DNA of 64,000 nt from Cordilura impudica (taxonomy: Eukaryota; Arthropoda; Insecta; Diptera; Scathophagidae). Below, one piece after another: positions 34,375 through 45,824 of the stretch (the first letter of the stretch is position 1; each line of letters starts with the position of its first letter). Location: contig OY821521.1 in NCBI GenBank assembly GCA_963682025.1, positions 101,175,354 through 101,239,353 on the forward strand. Direction: 5' to 3'. A program made the translations under genes and the position numbers. A model generated the notes under the pieces. It made no database searches, was not told the origin of the DNA, and was given only the letters and a program-made list of their open reading frames with translations.

Positions 34375-35389
34375 ATTAATTAATACAAAAATAAGTATTC
34401 CAAAATAAAAAAAAATTATGAATCATTAAAAACGACAACAATACATATCAATTTGAAATGCTCACCATGTACAAACTCGTATGTACGAGTACTCAATATA
34501 AATATTATGTATATTCAAAAAGAAACCCATGAGAAACGAAAACTAGGACAAACCCGCAGTTTAGATATGCGTATGTGTGTTAAAAAAAAACTCATAAATA
34601 AATTTGTGCTCTATATTTTATGAAAAAAATTTGTATGACAATTGTAACATTTCAACAAAATTTGTATGCTAAACGTAATTGACGCCTTAAAAAAAGCTCT
34701 TATCTTAAAAACTTCATACAATTGTTGGAAAAATGAAACGAATTTCAATGACAAGTTTTATTTATATTCATTTAAAATTCAACAAAGTACAGACTTTCAC
34801 ATCAACACATCAATAATTAAGGAAAAACCTCACATAAATTTATGTTCAAGAGGGTTCCAAAATTAAACATTGCATAACAGTAATAAAAATTAATTACAGA
34901 GCCCAATAACAGTGTCTTTTGTTTCTCTTCCTGAGGTATTGTAACCTAAATGACCGTTTTTCATCATGTTCAGATTATAATGTTACAGCTTTTCCTATTG
35001 TAATTGTGAAAATGGAAATTGTTGTTGATAAATGAAAATTGATAATATTGAGGAAATACACATTGAAATTCAGAACTCATAATTTGAAGATATGGAGAAA
35101 TGAAAATTTCATAGAAAGAAATGAACAATTGAATTTGAATTTTTCTTTACTTAGTATAAAATGATTTTAACTCAATTTTAATTTGTATTTTCTCAATTTT
35201 TATTTTCATTTCTCAAAATCGTTTTTGTCTCAATATCAATTGCAATATCTAATTACGTTCAATATCAATTTCGATTTTTCAACAACTTTATATATACATA
35301 TGTATATTTCTTCTGTCCGTGTGTATGTTACTGAACTGACTGATTGATGAAGTTTTACAGATTAACTTAATTTGGGAATGGTTTAGATT
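34375..35389. other. No gene; degenerate GAAATTGA/TCAATTTC words
   Basis: From about 35020 to 35285, short AAATTGA, TTTCTCAATTT and similar words recur on both strands, suggesting a decayed simple or foldback repeat. An open frame at 34666-34866 is unassigned. Confidence 0.4.
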
Positions 35390-35780
35390 CACAATTTCGG
35401 ATAGGGAGAGGTTAGCAAATTTGTGTGAGGTAATTTATTATTACTGTAAGTAGCCATGCCGAAAAAGGGCGTGTCACCTAACATACAAAGTGAACTTTCA
35501 ATAGCCTTGAGTAATATAAAAGTGTGAGTAACAATACTTTGTATGATTTCACAGGTTATTAGTGTTAGTAGCCTTGCTGAAAATGGGCGGTATTGGATCA
35601 GCAGGCGTGGCACCTATCATACATAATAATTATTGAATATCGTATAAGTATTTCGTGTGTAATAACAGGGAGATTGGGTGACGTCATATGTTATTGATGT
35701 AATTAGCTGTGCTGAAAATGGACGGGATCGGATAAATGGACGTGTTAGCACCCTTAAAAAGAAATAAGTAAAATCTTTGG
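35390..35780. repeat. Three imperfect tandem units with GGGCGTG motifs
   Basis: GTAGCCATGCCGAAAAAGGG (about 35449), GTAGCCTTGCTGAAAATGGG (about 35568) and TTAGCTGTGCTGAAAATGGA (about 35702) start successive units of about 120-135 bp. Each is followed by GGCGTGxCACC-like text. It probably represents an eroded HINE subfamily also glimpsed at 17950 and 18440. Confidence 0.5.
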
Positions 35781-36279
35781 AGCATATTAATGTCTGACTA
35801 TCACCTTATATTCAAAGCATATGTTCGTGGGGTGCTCCGAATATTAGATCCCCACTCCCATATGGTGATGTGGTCGCTTTTTTTCCGAAAATTCTCATTG
35901 AAGGACCGATTTGGCTCAAATTCACACCGTCTAGTATTTAAATAAAAGGAAAGCTTTTAGAGAAACTTATACCCGATCCGTGGTGCTGAGGTGGAGATAT
36001 TTCCGAATATGTAGTTGTCCCTGTATATAATCACAAAACATCCAATAGGTGGCGTTATTTGTCCTACACGACTTTTTCACGATATTTTTATTTATTTAGT
36101 CTTCACTTATTTCATGTGAAGTAACAATAATTACTCAATTGTTAAAACTAATTCTGATTATAAAGTCCATTTAATTGCTCTTTCATGTATGTAAAAAAAA
36201 TGTTTTCAAAACCATTCTACATACGCCACAACGTGCTAGATCGGCTGTGCTTGATGAGTAGATTTCGAGCATGCTCATT
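35781..36279. other. No gene seen
   Basis: Unassigned non-coding DNA, less AT-rich than its surroundings. Confidence 0.4.
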
Positions 36280-38160
36280 GGGGTGAGTTTCAAGTTTATA
36301 CAAATAGCCTAACACTCTGTCTCATAACTTCATCTTTGATCAAAGGATTGAATGTTACAATATCTGCCATACCAGGGTGCTCCTGTAATCTAAGCCAAGT
36401 TTTGAGTTTCTACCCTCAAGCCATGTATGTTGTAGAATTTTTAATTTGATTCGGATAAGTTTCGCATCCATATAAATTTTCCAACTGAGGCGGCGGTCAA
36501 AGCGCATTAATTTGTATATATCGGCACGTTTCCTTTCTTAGGTGATAATTGACAACTGTGGGTTAGCAGAAATCTAGATACTTAAGATTGCCGTATCATC
36601 ACCAAAAGCCGAGGTGTGAGTGTTAACATTTGTTGGTAAATCGGATGTGTAGAGTAAATATAATAATGGCCCCAGAATACTCCCCTGCGTCCCTCCGGCT
36701 GGTATATCTTGTGGTGGACTTCTACTTCTATAGCTGTTCTATTCTTTTTAGTAGGTTGTGAGTGTCGGGTGGTAACATGCACTTAATGTTATAGATCAAT
36801 CACTCATGCCAGACTTTGTTGAATGGACTTGCTCAGTGGTGCTCTGTTTCTTGCTGAAGCCAAACTAATTATCTGGTATAAAGTTATTCTGATTCAAAGC
36901 TGAGGTTTATTTATTCATTAGCAGTGTTTCGTGTTACCTTTGCCTAGTTTGGGTAGCATTGTTACGATTGTAACTTTTCATTATATGGGATAATTCAAGA
37001 TGCAAGATAGCATTAATAATATAGAGAATCTATAATTTTCTTGTGACCGAAGTTTTGTTCTACCGTTTTATTCGGATTTTGATCAAACGTATACTATTTG
37101 AAAGTAATTTCTTTTTAGCCGTTTTGCAGATTTACGGATTTTTAAATTTTTTCCTTTATTTTAAGTAAATTGCATTTAAAGTTGCTACTAACACATACAT
37201 AAATTATTCATATGCTATGTGTGTTTTATTAAATTTTTTAATGTGTTTGTTAATGAGTTTATCTTCATTTACAATAATAATAAATCAAAAAAGTGTTGGT
37301 TTGTGAATTGGCTAAGTTGAAAAATAAAGCTGCCTAGAAATTGCACTCGAATTTCGAGCGCTGCTAGTAATTCTTAAAGCTATACTGGGTAGTTCTATAA
37401 GCATCTTGTTACTATTCTTATCGATCCCTGGTGCTTTATTTGGGTTTTAGTCAATTATAGCCTTTTTGACATCTCGCATCTCAAACATGAGTGGGTTATT
37501 TGCTACTTTCTGTGGTATTACTGAAGGCAACTCCACTATAGAACTTGAAAACATTTCTCAAGCATTTTTACCAAAGTTAAACTTTTCCAGAGTCAGTACT
37601 CACTCAATCTCCATTTGAATTTCACAATGGATCCTTTAAGACTTTTTGCAGCACATAATAATGAGTAGTCCGTATTTGGTGTGTTATCTAGTTTTATAAG
37701 GAAACTATTTAATGAGTTTCCCATAGATTTCATAGTTTTCTAGTACATTGTTTTATTCGCGAGATAAGTTGTAAGGATCTGTGCTGTTGCCACTCTATTC
37801 GTGAATAACTATTATACTGTTTTTGGTATCGTGGGGATTTAGTAGCAACTGGAGCACCGAGTTGGAGATTTACCTCAAAACTTTTAATCGGGAGATCAAT
37901 ATTTTCCTATGTTCTTTTTAACCAATTTGTCATTTTACTTGTCAGTGCTAAATCTTTAGGGGGTTGTACAAATTTTATATGGTTTAAAAGAGTAACAATC
38001 GTGGGTGTGCCATCAGATAAGAGTTCTAATGACAGTTGAACCTGCACCTAGTGTCTCGCTATAGACTTTGTGACTCCGAAATCTATCAAATCGTATTTTT
38101 TTTGTCTATCTGATGGCCAGTAAGTTTGTTCTCCGCTTAAGAACACAACCATGTCCATTT
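36280..38160 (-). pseudogene. Jockey-type LINE relic (EN and RT), split by a Helitron
   Basis: Minus strand, from high to low coordinates. TYWPSDRQKKYDLIDFGVTK (about 38130-38070) is an endonuclease-domain block. NKAPGIDKNSNKMLIELPSI (about 37445-37385) opens the RT. Past the Helitron, IINAIL and a TMLPKLGKG-like stretch follow, then PAGGTQGSILGPLLYLLYTS and FGDDTAIL (catalytic YADD replaced by FGDD) near 36700-36600. KIYMDAKLIRIKLKILQHTW lies near 36470. The order and motifs match Jockey-clade ORF2. Stops and frame changes throughout make it dead. Confidence 0.75.
37029..37367 (+). mobile_element. Small canonical Helitron inside the LINE
   Basis: It starts TC (TCTATAATTTTCTTGTGACC), preceded by A, and ends with hairpin CTCGAATTTCGAG and CGCTGCTAG, followed by T. 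Removing 37029-37367 restores an uninterrupted LINE reading (SIALRIILYIINAIL) across the A|T dinucleotide, so both ends are fixed to the base. Relative to 22849-23222 it lacks a few 5' bases and GAATCT near the 3' end. Confidence 0.9.
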
Positions 38161-38189
38161 TAGAAATTTTATAAAACAATATTAGCCGT

Positions 38190-38816
38190 GAGTCCCACAT
38201 AATATGTTCGGCAGATGAAGGAGTGAATTCAAATTTTTGCCAGGTCTTCCATCATATATTTTAATTAAATTAGCACTTCGAAAACTAAATTCGCAAAAAT
38301 TTTGTAAGGGACCGCGGTTCGTTATCAAGAAAATATTGGGTAACATTATCGAATCGAAAATTATCAATGGGAAATTTAGAGGAAAGCAACAAAATTTCCA
38401 TTGCAATTAAACGCTTACAATATCCCATTAATCTGGTATATGCAATGGCAATCAACAGATCTCAAGGCCAGTCATTGCCAATCTGAAGCTTGAATTTTTA
38501 AAATTCATGCTACGCTCATGGTCAATTATATATAACGTGCTCCAGAGTTGGTAAGTTAAATTATTTGTTTATATACGCCGAAAATGAAGAAGCAATATAT
38601 ATTGTCCACAAGTTCGCCTTACAATGAATTATTATTTATTTTGTGAAACAAAATTTAATTTATTGAATCGATAATAAAATTTGAATTAAAAATAACATAT
38701 TAAAGTTGACCACATTCCTGTTAAAAATATTCCTACCGTAATAGAAATATATATCAAAAGAAATCCTAGAATAAAATAATTATTTTAGGCAGAACAACGT
38801 TTGCCGGATCAGCTAG
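38190..38816 (+). pseudogene. Helitron helicase C-terminal relic with 3' terminus
   Basis: One frame gives PSYILIKLALRKLNSQKFCK and FVIKKILGNIIESKIINGKF. A frame shift leads to IAIKRLQYPINLVYAMAINR SQGQSLP, then CYAHGQLYITCSRVG and LFIYAENEEAIYIVHKFALQ. These are the last motifs of the Pif1-type helicase of RepHel proteins (the NKxQGQS-like and LYVACSR-like blocks). After the stop, about 170 bp lead to GGCAGAACAACGTTTGCC and GGATCAGCTAG followed by T, a typical Helitron hairpin and CTAG end (38813-38816). The rest of RepHel is absent from the window. Confidence 0.8.
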
Positions 38817-38869
38817 TCAATACTTATCTCAATTTTAATTAAAATTTTTATATTCTAAATCAGTTTGTG

Positions 38870-39250
38870 ATCAGGGCATAATGAGTTTGTGCTGATGTTT
38901 GTAACTACTAAAAATAGCAAGACCCTCATTTTATTTCACTGATCGACTCAAAATCATTTTCTGTTTGTCCGTCTGTCTGTGCATCCATGTAAACTTTGTA
39001 ATCAAACTACAGGTCGCAAATATAAATATATATCTAAGTAATTTGGTATATTAGCTTCTGTTAGCGATAGGATGATCGCTACTAAAATTGGTGAAAATCG
39101 GTGCATGTTCAGATCTAGTCTCCAAATTTGGTTTATATATGTATGTTTTATAAAAAGGGGTGCCTTTGCCAAATATGGTCCTGTTTGAAAAGTTTTTCGA
39201 CCTAGCCCTCATATCATTTCAGTAAATTTGGTTTATGCTTATTTTCTTTT
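38870..39250 (+). mobile_element. HINE-B, 3'-truncated and eroded
   Basis: It follows the family from CATAATGAGTTTGTGCTGATG through CGACTCAAAATCATTTTCTG, a short GTCY tract and GGTCGCAAATATAAATATAT. It breaks off near TTTATGCTTATTTTC, short of the 3' hairpin. Confidence 0.6.
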
Positions 39251-41877
39251 TATAATTTGTTGAACCTTGTATAAACGCATTTTGAATTTTTACAATTTCA
39301 ATTACAAAAGATGTAGATGTAAATTCTGTTATCAGATCCGGAAAACCTACGTTATAAATAACCTTAGTTGGGAAATAAATAAATACATGTATGTATTTTT
39401 TATACCCTCCACTCCAGTGTGCAGAGGGTATATATAAGTTTGTCATTCCGTTTGTAATAATTAGAAAAAAAATTCTGGACCCCATAAAATATATATATTT
39501 GTGATCCTTACAACAAGCAAAGTTGATATAGCGATGTCCGTCTGTCCGTCTGTCCGTCTGTCCGGCTGTCCGTCTGTCCGTCTGTCCGTCTGTCCGTCTG
39601 TGGAAATCACGATGACGGCTTCAATCGGATAGCTAGGGTGCTCCTTGGTATAAAAAATGATTCACTAACATCCTGAGAAGTTTGCTATTTAAAATCGTCC
39701 AAATCGGTTAATCTGGTCCCGAGAATTGAGCGAAGAATTAAAAAGTCATGAGAAAATATGATTTGAATATATGTTCTTGTGATAACGCCCTCAATAGGGC
39801 AGATAGGACGCTTGTTTTTAGTGATAATGATTCACTAACATCTTGAGAAGGTTCCTGTTTTTAAATCATGACAATAGGTTTCATAGGTTCCGAGAAATCA
39901 CTGAAAAGGTAAAAAAAAATATGACGTTTTCCTATATTGTTTTCCTAAATTTTGCATTTTGTCATAGCTGTGCATGTTGTTTTTGTGGTCGTTGTGTTAA
40001 TAATATAAAAATTCATCAATATCAATATTTTTTGGTGTAATATTTAAGTTAATTAATTAATAAAAGAAACTATATAAAATCAATATCAATATTCTGCGAT
40101 TTTTATAACATCACAAAATGTTACAAATTGATACATACTACTGTTGCCAATATCAAAATACTATAAATAATATTCATATATTCTGTAAATGTATATTCAT
40201 AATAAGCGCATAGTAAAATAAATCGGTATTTTTTTATTTTATTTTTACAAAATTCTGAAATTTTTAGAGTTGAAAAAATAGTATGGTTTTAAGAGTTGTA
40301 TTTTTAGTACATGTATAAACCCTGCATACTTGCTTTCAAAAGTAGTAGATAGGTAAGCCATAAAATATTTATTTACCCTGTAAAAAAAATTGTTTAGAAA
40401 AATACTATTTTTTGTCAGATGTTAATTACAATAAATTTTTAAACTTTGTTATTTAATGTCGGGACGGAGGCAAACGCCATTCCCAAAATTTTGTTTCAAC
40501 AGTTATCCACATTAAGAATAACCGCGGAGCTCAGCTCAATCAATGTGCAATGATCGAGCCTTGCCCTGGGAAACATGCGTTTATGCTTCTCTTAACACAA
40601 ACACCATTCCCAACTACCAAAAATTTTTGACACGAGCTATTCACATTATGAATAGTCGCGGAGCTCAACTCAATCATAGTGCAATGATGAAGCTTCGCCC
40701 TGGGAAACATATATTCATGCTTTTCTTAGCACAAACCGAACTTCTTATGGCACATTAAAAATAAACTAATTGAGAAGTACAATTCATCATTACGCTGTAT
40801 TATAATACTATTTTCTTATTTTACTAGTAGCTAGTAAACAAAGTGATCGTATCATTGTGAACGAAATAGAATTGAAATTATATGCAGATTTGTTTTACTT
40901 AAAAAACCTGTTTCTACAGATAGTGAATAAAATCCCAGTAAGCATTTTATGCAATAAATGATCATGTAGAGTCCTTTTGACTCATATGTGCTATTAAAAC
41001 AGTTATAAATGCGCCCTTTTGCTGATCACAAAATATTCTTTTGTTGGGATTAAATATTACCTTACCCGCGAATCTTCTTGAGAGTGCTTTTTATCCGCTT
41101 TTCTAATCAGTTTCGACTCATTTTTGAGTCTTATTTAATGTAATTTTTCTATAAATCACTTTCTAAGAGAAAGCAAAAATCATTATCTAGTCTTTTTCTA
41201 ATAGCGCATGTGATTAAGCAGTTTTTAATCATCAAAAGTGCTCGAAGAAGACACAGTAAGGTAATTTTTGTTAAAACAATCTTCGAAATGATGACTGGGA
41301 TATCGTATATTTTTGTTAACACACAAACATATGCATAGCAGCACGAGTAAACCGAACTCAAATTGGCTTCTTATATGTATACAGCCGAACAAAAATGAAA
41401 ATACTCACCAAAGAGTAAAGTAAGCAACAATTTCATTCAGTCTTATGGAAGCTTTTGAACAAAGCAAGTCTATGTCGCGTTGTCTTGTGAATTTTTACAT
41501 TTTTTTTTAACAGGTACTAGTGATGCCAGGAGATTTTTTCAGAAATCTCTACGCTTATGAAAAAAATTCCCTTTTTTCCCTACACTACTTTTTTTTAAAT
41601 TTATTTTTAATTTGTACATTTTCAATTTCAATTATGTAAATATAAAAAATAAGATAAAAATATCATGAGAATTACATAAGAATAATATAAAAAACATACA
41701 GATATTATAAAAAAAATATTTTTGCAATTCTGTTTAATTCATCTTTTTGATATGGTTAGATGTGCATTTAAAATTTACACAATTAAAGGTGTGTTTACAC
41801 TATGTGTATTTTCCATATGTAAATTCAGTTTTACGATCCATACGTAATTCGGCGTATGTGTCAAAATTGGCGTTTTA

Positions 41878-43183
41878 ACGGGTGATTTTTTAAGAGCTTG
41901 ATAACTTTTTTTTTAAAAAAAACGCATAAAATTTGCAAAATCTCATCGGTTCTTTATTTGAAACGTTAGATTGGTCCATGACATTTACTTTTTGAAGATA
42001 ATTTCATTTAAATGTTGACCGCGGCTGCGTCTTAGGTGGTCCATTCGGAAAGTCCAATTTTGGGCAACTTTATCGAGCATTTCGGCCGGAATAGCCCGAA
42101 TTTCTTCGGAAATGTTGTCTTCCAAAGCTGGAATAGTTTCTGGCTTATTTCTGTAGACTTTAGACTTGACGTAGCCCCACAAAAAATAGTCTAAAGGCGT
42201 CAAATCGCATGATCTTGGTGGCCAACTTACCGGTCCATTTCTTGAGATGAATTGTTCTCCGAAGTTTTCCCTCAAAATGGCCATAGAATCGCGAGCTGTG
42301 TGGCATGTAGCGCCATCTTGTTGAAACCACATGTCAACCAAGTTCAGTTCTTCCATTTTTGGCAACAAAAAGTTTGTTAGCATCGAACGATAGCGATCGC
42401 CATTCACCGTAACGTTGCGTCCAACAACATCTTTGAAAAAATACGGTCCAATGATTCCACCAGCGTACAAACCACACCAAACAGTGCATTTTTCGGGATG
42501 CATGGGCAGTTCTTGAACGGCTTCTGGTTGCTCTTCACTCCAAATACGGCAATTTTGCTTATTTACGAAGCCATTCAACCAGAAATGAGCCTCATCGCTG
42601 AACAAAATTTGTCGATAAAAAAGCGGATTTTCTGCCAACTTTTCTAGGGCCCATTCACTGAAAATTAGACGTTGTGGCAGATCGTTCGGCTTCAGTTCTT
42701 GCACGAGCTGTATTTTATACGGTTTTACACCAAGATCTTTGCGTAAAATCTTCCATGTGGTCGAATAACACAAACCCAATTGCTGCGAACGGCGACGAAT
42801 CGACATTTCACGGTCTTCAGTAACACTCTCAGAAACAGACGCAATATTCTCTTCTGTACGCACTGTACGCATTCGTGTGGTTGGTTTAATGTCCAATAAA
42901 GTAAACTGAGTGCGAAACTTGGTCACAATCGCATTAATTGTTTGCTCACTTGGTCGATTATGTAGACCATAAATCGGACGTAAAGCGCGAAACACATTTC
43001 GAACCGAACACTGATTTTGGTAATAAAATTCAATGATTTGCAAGCGTTGCTCGTTAGTAAGTCTATTCATGATGAAATGTCAAAGCATACTGAGCATCTT
43101 TCTCTTTGACACCATGTCTGAAATCCCACGTGATCTGTCAAATACTAATGCATGAAAATCCTAACCTCAAAAAAATCACCCGT
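41878..43183 (-). mobile_element. Complete DD41D (rosa-like) mariner, 1306 bp
   Basis: The ends are ACGGGTGATTTTTT and its exact complement (14 bp perfect, weaker similarity beyond). TA is duplicated on both sides. The single open frame covers most of the element, with a 113-bp 5' leader and a 107-bp 3' region. It is structurally complete, with an uninterrupted transposase gene. Confidence 0.9.
41985..43070 (-). CDS. DD41D mariner transposase, full length (361 aa)
   Basis: This is a DDE/D recombinase that would bind the 14-bp terminal repeats and excise and integrate the element at TA. Residues 1-110 hold two helix-turn-helix-like parts (EQRLQIIEFYYQNQCSV; SIRRRSQQLGLCYSTTWKIL). ILFSDEAHFWLNGFV carries the first Asp, WFQQDGATCHTARDS the second, and SCDLTPLDYFLWGYVKSKVY the third, with 41 residues between the last two. 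The C-terminus MDHLRRSRGQHLNEIIFKK is the usual family tail. The length is normal for mariners and there is no stop or frame change. The ATG is the first in frame and lies close behind the TIR. Confidence 0.92.
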   Translation of the reverse strand: MNRLTNEQRLQIIEFYYQNQCSVRNVFRALRPIYGLHNRPSEQTINAIVTKFRTQFTLLDIKPTTRMRTVRTEENIASVSESVTEDREMSIRRRSQQLGLCYSTTWKILRKDLGVKPYKIQLVQELKPNDLPQRLIFSEWALEKLAENPLFYRQILFSDEAHFWLNGFVNKQNCRIWSEEQPEAVQELPMHPEKCTVWCGLYAGGIIGPYFFKDVVGRNVTVNGDRYRSMLTNFLLPKMEELNLVDMWFQQDGATCHTARDSMAILRENFGEQFISRNGPVSWPPRSCDLTPLDYFLWGYVKSKVYRNKPETIPALEDNISEEIRAIPAEMLDKVAQNWTFRMDHLRRSRGQHLNEIIFKK

Positions 43184-43655
43184 TATATACAATTCATCAT
43201 TTTGCGATCAAACGTACATATGTATTTCCGTATGACATAACCTCTAAATGTAAACAACAGCTGATTTAATTTGTGAATTTACAAAAAGTTATTGTTAAAA
43301 ATAAAGTAATATATTTTTTATATGTTTTAATTGTTAATTAATATTAAACAATTTATTTTTCTTTCAATATTTATCTTTATAATTTACTCTGTTTTTCTTT
43401 CGCCACAAGCAGTATTGTATTTTAATATGGTTGTCATGCCAAAATAGAACCTGCTCTAATTGAAAAATTTACATATGTTTTGCCAAATGTGTTGTACATA
43501 AACAGTTTTTGAAAGGGTTCACACTATGTGTACAAATTGCACGTGCTAAAACAATAAGAAAAACACAAGCAAAACACATAGTGTGAACGCAGCTTAATTA
43601 AAATGGCTTGCAAATGAGATGTTACAACTCAAACAGAATATTTGTTCTTGGTTTT

Positions 43656-44823
43656 CAGTGTTGCCGTTTTAGCTTTTTAGTTGCTAGATTTAGCAACTTT
43701 TTTTGTCGTTTAGCATCCAAAATTTATCAAAAGATGCTAGATGCTAACTTAGAATCTTTTATTAATAAAAAGTTGCTTTTAGCATCTTTTAATGGTATTG
43801 ATATGTTTTTATTTCTCAAAGTGTAGTACAGTAATTTTGTGTACTACTCCTTTTACCACTCTGCTCGTTTCTTTCAACAAATATAACAAAACATTTTGAA
43901 ATAGAAGAATGTAAACACCAACAACAGTTTTTAATGAATTTGAAAGTCGATTGCCAAAAAATATTATTGTATTAAAAAAATGCCAAAATTTTCAATACAA
44001 AACACATTAAAACGGGTAAAAGAACAGATAACCAATATATTAGAAGAGTTTAAATTTATATCATCTGAAACAGAAAAAATTCAAATCCAATGGAGTTATA
44101 TCACAGAACAAAACTGGGATACAACACTGAATACAACCTCTTTATGGATTGAAAAATTCTATTGGCGAAAATCCATTTTAGGAGTTATCAATATTTGTCT
44201 ATATTAGTTTTGTCTTTCTCAAAAGCCGAAGTTGAACGTTTGTTTAGTTTAATAGCTTTAGTTAAAAGCAAATTTCGAACAGAATAAAATCCGAGTTGTT
44301 ATGTGCTGTAATACGTATAAAAGAAGGATTGAAATTGAACAATCGGTGCTGTCACACTTACAATATACCGAGCGATGTCGTTGATAAGAGTCGATCGTCT
44401 GAAATATATCAGAGCCAAGAAGAACTTGAACATGAAGACATCACAGAAATGTTAGATTCCATAAACCAATTATTCTAATATAATCGTATCTTTTGATAAT
44501 GTAATTTCTGTTATATTTTAAATAAAAAAAAAATCCCTCTAAAATTAAAATTATTTAATTTAAGTTTAAAATAAACTCAATTTGATGTTAATAAAAATTT
44601 CAGATGAAATTCAAAAAATTTTAATTAAAATTTAAAAAATATAAATCGAAACATATGTTTTATATTAATTTTTCGATTTAAAAACCAAAGAATTTATTAA
44701 TAAGTATATAATTTTTCAGTATAAAGGTAATGAAATTTGAAAAAAAAAATTTAGCATCCAGTACGTTTAAGCATCTTTTTTTGCAATTTAGCATCTTTAC
44801 AATTTCAAATTATGGCAATACTG
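43656..44823 (+). mobile_element. hAT deletion derivative (copy B)
   Basis: CAGTGTTGCC...GGCAATACTG is bounded by a perfect 8-bp duplication TTGGTTTT (43648-43655, 44824-44831). It is homologous to 3779-4953, with small indels. Because both large units carry it at the same place, it inserted before the unit was copied. Confidence 0.9.
43980..44478 (+). pseudogene. hAT transposase C-terminal remnant (copy B)
   Basis: The arrangement is as in 4104-4604: MPKFSIQNTLKRVKEQITNI..., a frame change near 44190, the FSKAEVERLFSLIALVKSK dimerisation motif (about 44220-44280), then RIKEGLKLNNRCCHTYNIPS to QLF. Small differences from copy A (an added T near 44185, EHEDI for EDEDI) show independent decay since duplication. 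Confidence 0.8.
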
Positions 44824-45824
44824 TTGGTTTTAAAAGATTTTTTATAACAGTGGTTATAAGCATGACATGTAAATATACTTAGATCTGATTTATCGCATTT
44901 TAATATATTTTCAAAAGCCTTGCATTTGCATTTATAGTCGTCACCTTTGACCTGCTCCAGCCATCCAACTAACTGAAGCAAAATCTTTATGTTCTGTATT
45001 TCTTTAATGTGTTTTCAGCATCATCGAAAAACGAATCGAACATTTTTCTAAAATTAATTATGTTTCTAAAATTAATTATGTTCAAATTTATAATATTTTA
45101 ATGTTATGCACAAAACAGTGTTTTATACTTGTCATTGTTATTAAAGAATCGACATATTTACTTCCTTCATATTATAGAATTATTACCAGACTTAAAAAGA
45201 CTTTAAAGTTTAAAATTGAAAAAAATTATGCGATATTTAACAAATACATTCAAAATAGTTTTGACTGAATTTTTTGGCAGTTTTAGTTTTGCCTTGTATC
45301 AGTAAAATGTTCAGATATTAACTAAAAAAACAGTTTGTTAAATATTTTCATCTTAATTATCTTAATTAATTTAAAGACAGAAAGATAGATTTAATACAAT
45401 AAAAAGAAGTAAGAGTTGAAAGTTGATCTATGCGGACTCACAAATGTGCCCTATACTAATAGGTCTGGAAAATTGAAAAGGTTTGTAAAAAATAAAATGC
45501 ACCTTTATATTAAAAAATTTAAATTAAAAAGAAAATTACAAAATAAACCATTTACCTGGTTAAACTTAATATTGTTTGTAATTATCTGGATCAGGTTAGT
45601 ATTTAAAATGGGATAAATCGGGAGTCATTGTGCCAATTTATGACCTAAAATATGTAGACACCTCTATAAAATGCTGAAAATTCAGAGCATTTGTTGTAAT
45701 AATTCAGTAATAGGTTTATCAAAGTGTTTACATATTCAAATATTTCCAGATATTAATGTAAACGTAAAACCCAGGTGGAGGGTATCAAAGATTCGGCATA
45801 GCCGAATTTAACACTCTTACTTGT

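Larger units (their letters stand above)
41787..43593. mobile_element. TTAA-flanked MITE (copy B), split by a mariner
   Basis: This is the counterpart of 3218-3716, flanked by TTAA (41783-41786, 43594-43597). It is interrupted at 41878-43183 by the DD41D element, whose TA duplication lies at 41876-41877 and 43184-43185. The pre-insertion sequence is preserved in copy A at about 3305-3320 with one base difference. Confidence 0.8.
39401..45824 (+). mobile_element. Large Helentron-like (HINE-A) unit, copy B, complete
   Basis: The 5' end TATACCCTCCACTCC with hairpin is at 39401 and the GTCY tract at 39538-39600. The 3' end at 45771-45824 has GAGGGTATCAAAG, the ATTCGGCATAGCCGAAT hairpin and TTTAACACTCTTACTTGTT. 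It is about 6.4 kb, near-identical to 858-5511 as far as that copy goes. It holds the 127-bp tandem repeat (about 40477-40736), the TTAA MITE, the hAT derivative and, unlike copy A, a DD41D mariner inside the MITE. The last 200 bp resemble 61100-61346. No helicase or Rep gene is visible, so it presumably depended on an autonomous Helentron elsewhere. Confidence 0.75.

Noticed and set aside
36582..36782. 66-codon open frame on the minus strand
   Set aside because: It overlaps the Jockey-type LINE in a different frame from the one showing RT motifs.
858..45372. Assembly duplication as the explanation for the A/B copies
   Set aside because: The copies differ by many small substitutions and indels and by a 1.3-kb mariner with target duplication, and homology stops precisely at an element terminus, so they are real separate copies.
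45416..45616. 66-codon basic open frame in the unique part of copy B
   Set aside because: Lys/Leu-rich AT-driven composition with no recognisable domain and no counterpart in copy A to test conservation.
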